From Hadesarchaea archaeon (GTDB taxonomy: Archaea; Hadarchaeota; Hadarchaeia; Hadarchaeales; Hadarchaeaceae): DNA of 44,321 nt. The position numbers were made by a program, and so were the translations under genes. Below the pieces are notes generated by a model that was not told the DNA's origin, did not search any database, and saw only the letters and a list, made by a program, of their open reading frames with translations. Location: contig JAUWBN010000007.1 of assembly GCA_030601675.1 (NCBI GenBank), positions 1 to 44,321 on the forward strand, in the 5' to 3' direction. This document shows, one piece after another, positions 41,855-44,321 of the stretch (position 1 is the stretch's first letter; each line of letters opens with the position of its first letter).

Positions 41855-43180
41855 ATGGCATCAAAATCGGAGATAATGCAGGCGGTGAAGAAGGAAGACA
41901 TAAAATTCATCCAGATGCAGTTCATGGACATCCTCGGCACGGTCAAGAATGTAACGATCCCCACCACAAAGCTCGGGAGGGCACTTGACGAGGGCGTGTT
42001 TTTCGATGGCTCCTCGATTCTCGGCTACGCCACGATAGAGGAATCGGACATGCGCCTCAAGCCCGACCCCAACACTTTCGTGGTACTCCCATGGCTTCGA
42101 GATAACCTAAAAACTGCACGGATGGTTTGCGATGTCTACGATCACGAGGGCAACCGATTCGATGGCGACCCGCGCGCGGCGCTCGAGAGGCTAATGGAAA
42201 AAGTCCGCAAGAAGGGCTGGATCTTCAACACCGCCCCCGAGTACGAGTTCTTCTTCCTGATGCCCGACGAGCGAGGGGACCCCACGACCAAGCCCTCCGA
42301 CTCCGGGGGGTACTTCGACCTCATGCGCGACCGAGGGGACAACGTACGCAAGGAGATTGTAACCTACCTGAACGCGATGGGCTTCGACGTCGAGGCCTCG
42401 CACCACGAGGTAGCCCCCGGGCAGCACGAGATTGACCTGAAGTATACAGATGCTATAAGCTCGGCCGACCGCGTCGCCATGCTGAAATACGTCACCAAGA
42501 CTATCGCCTACGAGCACGGCCTCTACGCGACTTTCATGCCCAAGCCCATCTTCGGGGTGAACGGGAGCGGGATGCACACCCACCAGTCGTTGATGACCCC
42601 TCAGGGGAAGAGCGCATTCCACGACCCGAAGGGTTCGTACAAGCTGAGCAAGAACGCCCTCTACTTCATGGGGGGACTGATCAAATACGCGCGCGAAACG
42701 TGCGTGATCTTGGCCTCCTCGGTTAACTCCTACAAGCGCTTGGTCCCGGGATACGAGGCGCCCGTTTACATCTCTTGGGCCAACCGCAACCGCAGCGCTT
42801 TCATCCGGGTGCCGGCCGGGAGGGGAACCAGCACGCGCATCGAGCTCCGCAACCCCGACCCCGTTGGAAACCCCTACCTGCAGTTCGCCGTCATGCTCGC
42901 GGCCGGGTTCAAGGGCATCGAGGACAAAATCGAGCCCCCCGACCCCGTCGAGAAAGACATCTTCCGCATGGGCCCAGAGGAGCGGGAGGCCTTGGGCATC
43001 GGGTCGCTTCCGGAGAATTTGGGGGAGGCGCTCGATTGCATGCGGCGGGGCAGCCTGGTGAGGGAGGCGCTGGGGGAGCACCTCTTCAGCCACCTCCTCT
43101 ACATCAAGGGGCAGGAGTGGGACAGCTACAGGGCCCAAGTCAGCGATTGGGAGATAAAGACACTTTTGCCGGCGCTTTAA
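41855..43180 (+). CDS. glnA: Glutamine synthetase type I
   Basis: 441 residues from ATG 41855 with GGGGAG just upstream; the track's GTG is too early. GVFFDGSSILGYATIEESDM, HEVAPGQHEIDLKYTDA, GVNGSGMHTHQSL, NRSAFIRVP and RIELRNPDPVGNPYLQFAVM are active-site stretches. It assimilates ammonia into glutamine, the nitrogen donor for PdxT and the glutamate synthase-like protein. TATA-like AAAGTTTAAA lies about 35 bases upstream. Confidence 0.97.
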   Translation: MASKSEIMQAVKKEDIKFIQMQFMDILGTVKNVTIPTTKLGRALDEGVFFDGSSILGYATIEESDMRLKPDPNTFVVLPWLRDNLKTARMVCDVYDHEGNRFDGDPRAALERLMEKVRKKGWIFNTAPEYEFFFLMPDERGDPTTKPSDSGGYFDLMRDRGDNVRKEIVTYLNAMGFDVEASHHEVAPGQHEIDLKYTDAISSADRVAMLKYVTKTIAYEHGLYATFMPKPIFGVNGSGMHTHQSLMTPQGKSAFHDPKGSYKLSKNALYFMGGLIKYARETCVILASSVNSYKRLVPGYEAPVYISWANRNRSAFIRVPAGRGTSTRIELRNPDPVGNPYLQFAVMLAAGFKGIEDKIEPPDPVEKDIFRMGPEEREALGIGSLPENLGEALDCMRRGSLVREALGEHLFSHLLYIKGQEWDSYRAQVSDWEIKTLLPAL

Positions 43181-43230
43181 CAGTTCAGAACCTTTTTAAT
43201 TTCTCAACACCTATTTTTCGAGGTGGTATC

Positions 43231-44321
43231 TTGGTTGGGAAGTCCCCCTTGGGTGGTTACGCCGGCCGATTGCTCCAAGTCGATTTAACCCGCGGGAAGG
43301 CGGTCGCACAGGAGCTGCCGAAGGAGCTCGCGAGGAGTTACATCGGGGGAAATGGTTTTTGCGCCAGGCTGTTGTTCGACCTCATCAAGCCCAAGACGAA
43401 TCCCCTAGGTCCGGCGAATGTGCTCGTGTTCGCGGTGGGCCCCCTCTCGGGCACGATCTGGCCCCAAACCGGTCGATACGAGGTTGCCGCGAAGTCCCCG
43501 CTGACCGGACTCTATGGCGAGGCGAACTCGGGGGGGCACTGGGGGGCCGAGCTCAAGTACGCTGGGTTCGACGCGATCATCGTCCGGGGACGTTCGCCCA
43601 AACCCGCTTACCTTTTCGTCGAGGACGGCAAGGCCGAGCTCAGGGATGCCGAGCAGCTCTGGGGTCGCTCGACTCCGGAAACCGAAACCGCGCTGAAGGA
43701 AAAGCACGGAGGGGATGTTCAGGTCGCCTCCATCGGCCAAGCTGGGGAGAACCTCGTCCGTTTCGCGTGCATAATGACAAACTACCGCGCCGCCGCACGC
43801 ACGGGGTTGGGCGCGGTGATGGGTTCGAAGCGGCTGAAAGCAGTTGCCGTGCGGGGCAGTCTAGATGTAGAGGTCGCTGATCTCGAGCGATTTGAGCGCC
43901 TCGCGACCGCCGCGTACGAGAAGCTGCTCATGCACAAGTTCTCGGCATCGACGATTAAGTACGGCACGACGATTTTGGTGGAGCTCATGAGCGAGATCGG
44001 GCGCTTCCCAACCCGCAACTTCCAGAGTGGGGTCTTCGAGCATGCGGCGCAGATCGGTGGCGAGCGGATAGTCCGCGAGTTCAAGGTCAAGGACCGCGCG
44101 TGCTTCTCCTGCCCGCTGCGCTGCGAGAACTTCGTGCGGACGCCGGGCGGACTTCCCTCTGAGGGTAAAATCGAATACGAGACGCTGTCAAGTCTGGGCG
44201 GCCGCTGCGGGAACGCCGACCTCGAAAAGCTCCTCCGCGCGAACAGGCTCTGCAACCTCTACGGCATCGACACGATATCGTGCGGCGGCGTGATTGCCTT
44301 CGCGATGGAGTGCTACGAGCG
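43231..44321 (+). CDS. Tungsten-type aldehyde:ferredoxin oxidoreductase (5' part)
   Basis: About 363 codons seen, cut by the window end. TTG start decided by AGGTGG four bases upstream. AOR features are GGYAGRLLQVDLTRG, SYIGGNGFCARLLFD, NVLVFAVGPLSGT, SPLTGLYGEANSGGHWGAEL, NYRAAARTGLGAVMGSKRLK and the 4Fe-4S motif CFSCPLRCENF; the fourth cysteine may be in the missing part. AORs use tungstopterin to oxidise aldehydes with ferredoxin. The cofactor operon upstream and the ferredoxin at 23965 are candidate partners. Exact AOR subfamily is not resolved. Confidence 0.94.
   Translation, partial: MVGKSPLGGYAGRLLQVDLTRGKAVAQELPKELARSYIGGNGFCARLLFDLIKPKTNPLGPANVLVFAVGPLSGTIWPQTGRYEVAAKSPLTGLYGEANSGGHWGAELKYAGFDAIIVRGRSPKPAYLFVEDGKAELRDAEQLWGRSTPETETALKEKHGGDVQVASIGQAGENLVRFACIMTNYRAAARTGLGAVMGSKRLKAVAVRGSLDVEVADLERFERLATAAYEKLLMHKFSASTIKYGTTILVELMSEIGRFPTRNFQSGVFEHAAQIGGERIVREFKVKDRACFSCPLRCENFVRTPGGLPSEGKIEYETLSSLGGRCGNADLEKLLRANRLCNLYGIDTISCGGVIAFAMECYE

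Noticed and set aside
42191-43138. 315-residue minus-strand ORF inside glnA
   Set aside because: Shadow of glutamine synthetase; third-position GC bias opens antisense frames in this genome.

Overview
The window is a gene-dense piece of an archaeal chromosome. It carries a fibrillarin/NOP5 pair, a family-B DNA polymerase, a type-II-like methionine aminopeptidase, two Tfx-type regulators, TATA-like boxes upstream of several starts, Shine-Dalgarno motifs of the GGAGGTG kind and many GTG/TTG starts. No rRNA, tRNA or CRISPR array was seen. The lineage cannot be fixed from the sequence alone; an uncultured anaerobic, moderately GC-rich archaeon (Hadarchaeota- or Bathyarchaeia-like) is a low-confidence guess.

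Layout. (1) 1-8.8 kb: a YgfK-type flavoprotein (cut by the window edge), XdhC, a MocA-like nucleotidyltransferase, a MoeA-related protein and the three subunits of a xanthine dehydrogenase-type molybdenum hydroxylase. (2) 9-13.8 kb: two tandem HAD hydrolases, a 41-residue desulforedoxin missed by the ORF track, a cyclase-family amidohydrolase, a DUF364 protein, a Tfx regulator and a divergent membrane protein that share a candidate operator. (3) 13.9-22.8 kb: FdrA, a 55-residue FdrA-domain protein (also missed by the track), a DUF1116 protein and acetyl-CoA synthetase, facing a minus-strand run of uridine phosphorylase, thiolase, DUF35, GNAT-like and DUF2877 genes. FdrA, DUF1116 and DUF2877 match the three-part oxamate carbamoyltransferase assigned in E. 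coli allantoin breakdown (FdrA/YlbE/YlbF). (4) 22.9-30.7 kb: a TIM-barrel isomerase, a polyferredoxin, an unassigned structured RNA with its own promoter, PolB, a second Tfx, MetAP, fibrillarin and NOP5.

(5) 30.8-33.5 kb is a plastic spot. It holds a surface protein with two nearly identical Ig-like repeats, two RelE-type toxin-antitoxin cassettes, a truncated copy of the surface protein's membrane anchor, and repeated copies of the 3' end of the neighbouring radical SAM gene flanking the cassettes. (6) 33.5-44.3 kb: radical SAM protein, PdxS/PdxT, a cysteine-cluster protein, a glutamate synthase-like FMN protein, three small unknowns, a MoaC-MoaB-MoeA molybdopterin operon, glutamine synthetase and the start of a tungsten-type aldehyde:ferredoxin oxidoreductase.

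Taken together, molybdenum/tungsten enzymes and their cofactor genes bracket a block whose parts (hydroxylase, YgfK, cyclase, FdrA-type carbamoyltransferase, nucleoside phosphorylase, acyl-CoA enzymes) could break down purines, ureides or another N-heterocycle anaerobically. That pathway is an inference. No carbamate kinase was found in the window. The strongest candidates for undescribed biology are the RNA gene at about 24.7 kb, the archaeal FdrA module with its split-off small protein, the thiolase with proline in place of its catalytic cysteine, and the serial toxin-antitoxin insertions at a gene 3' end.
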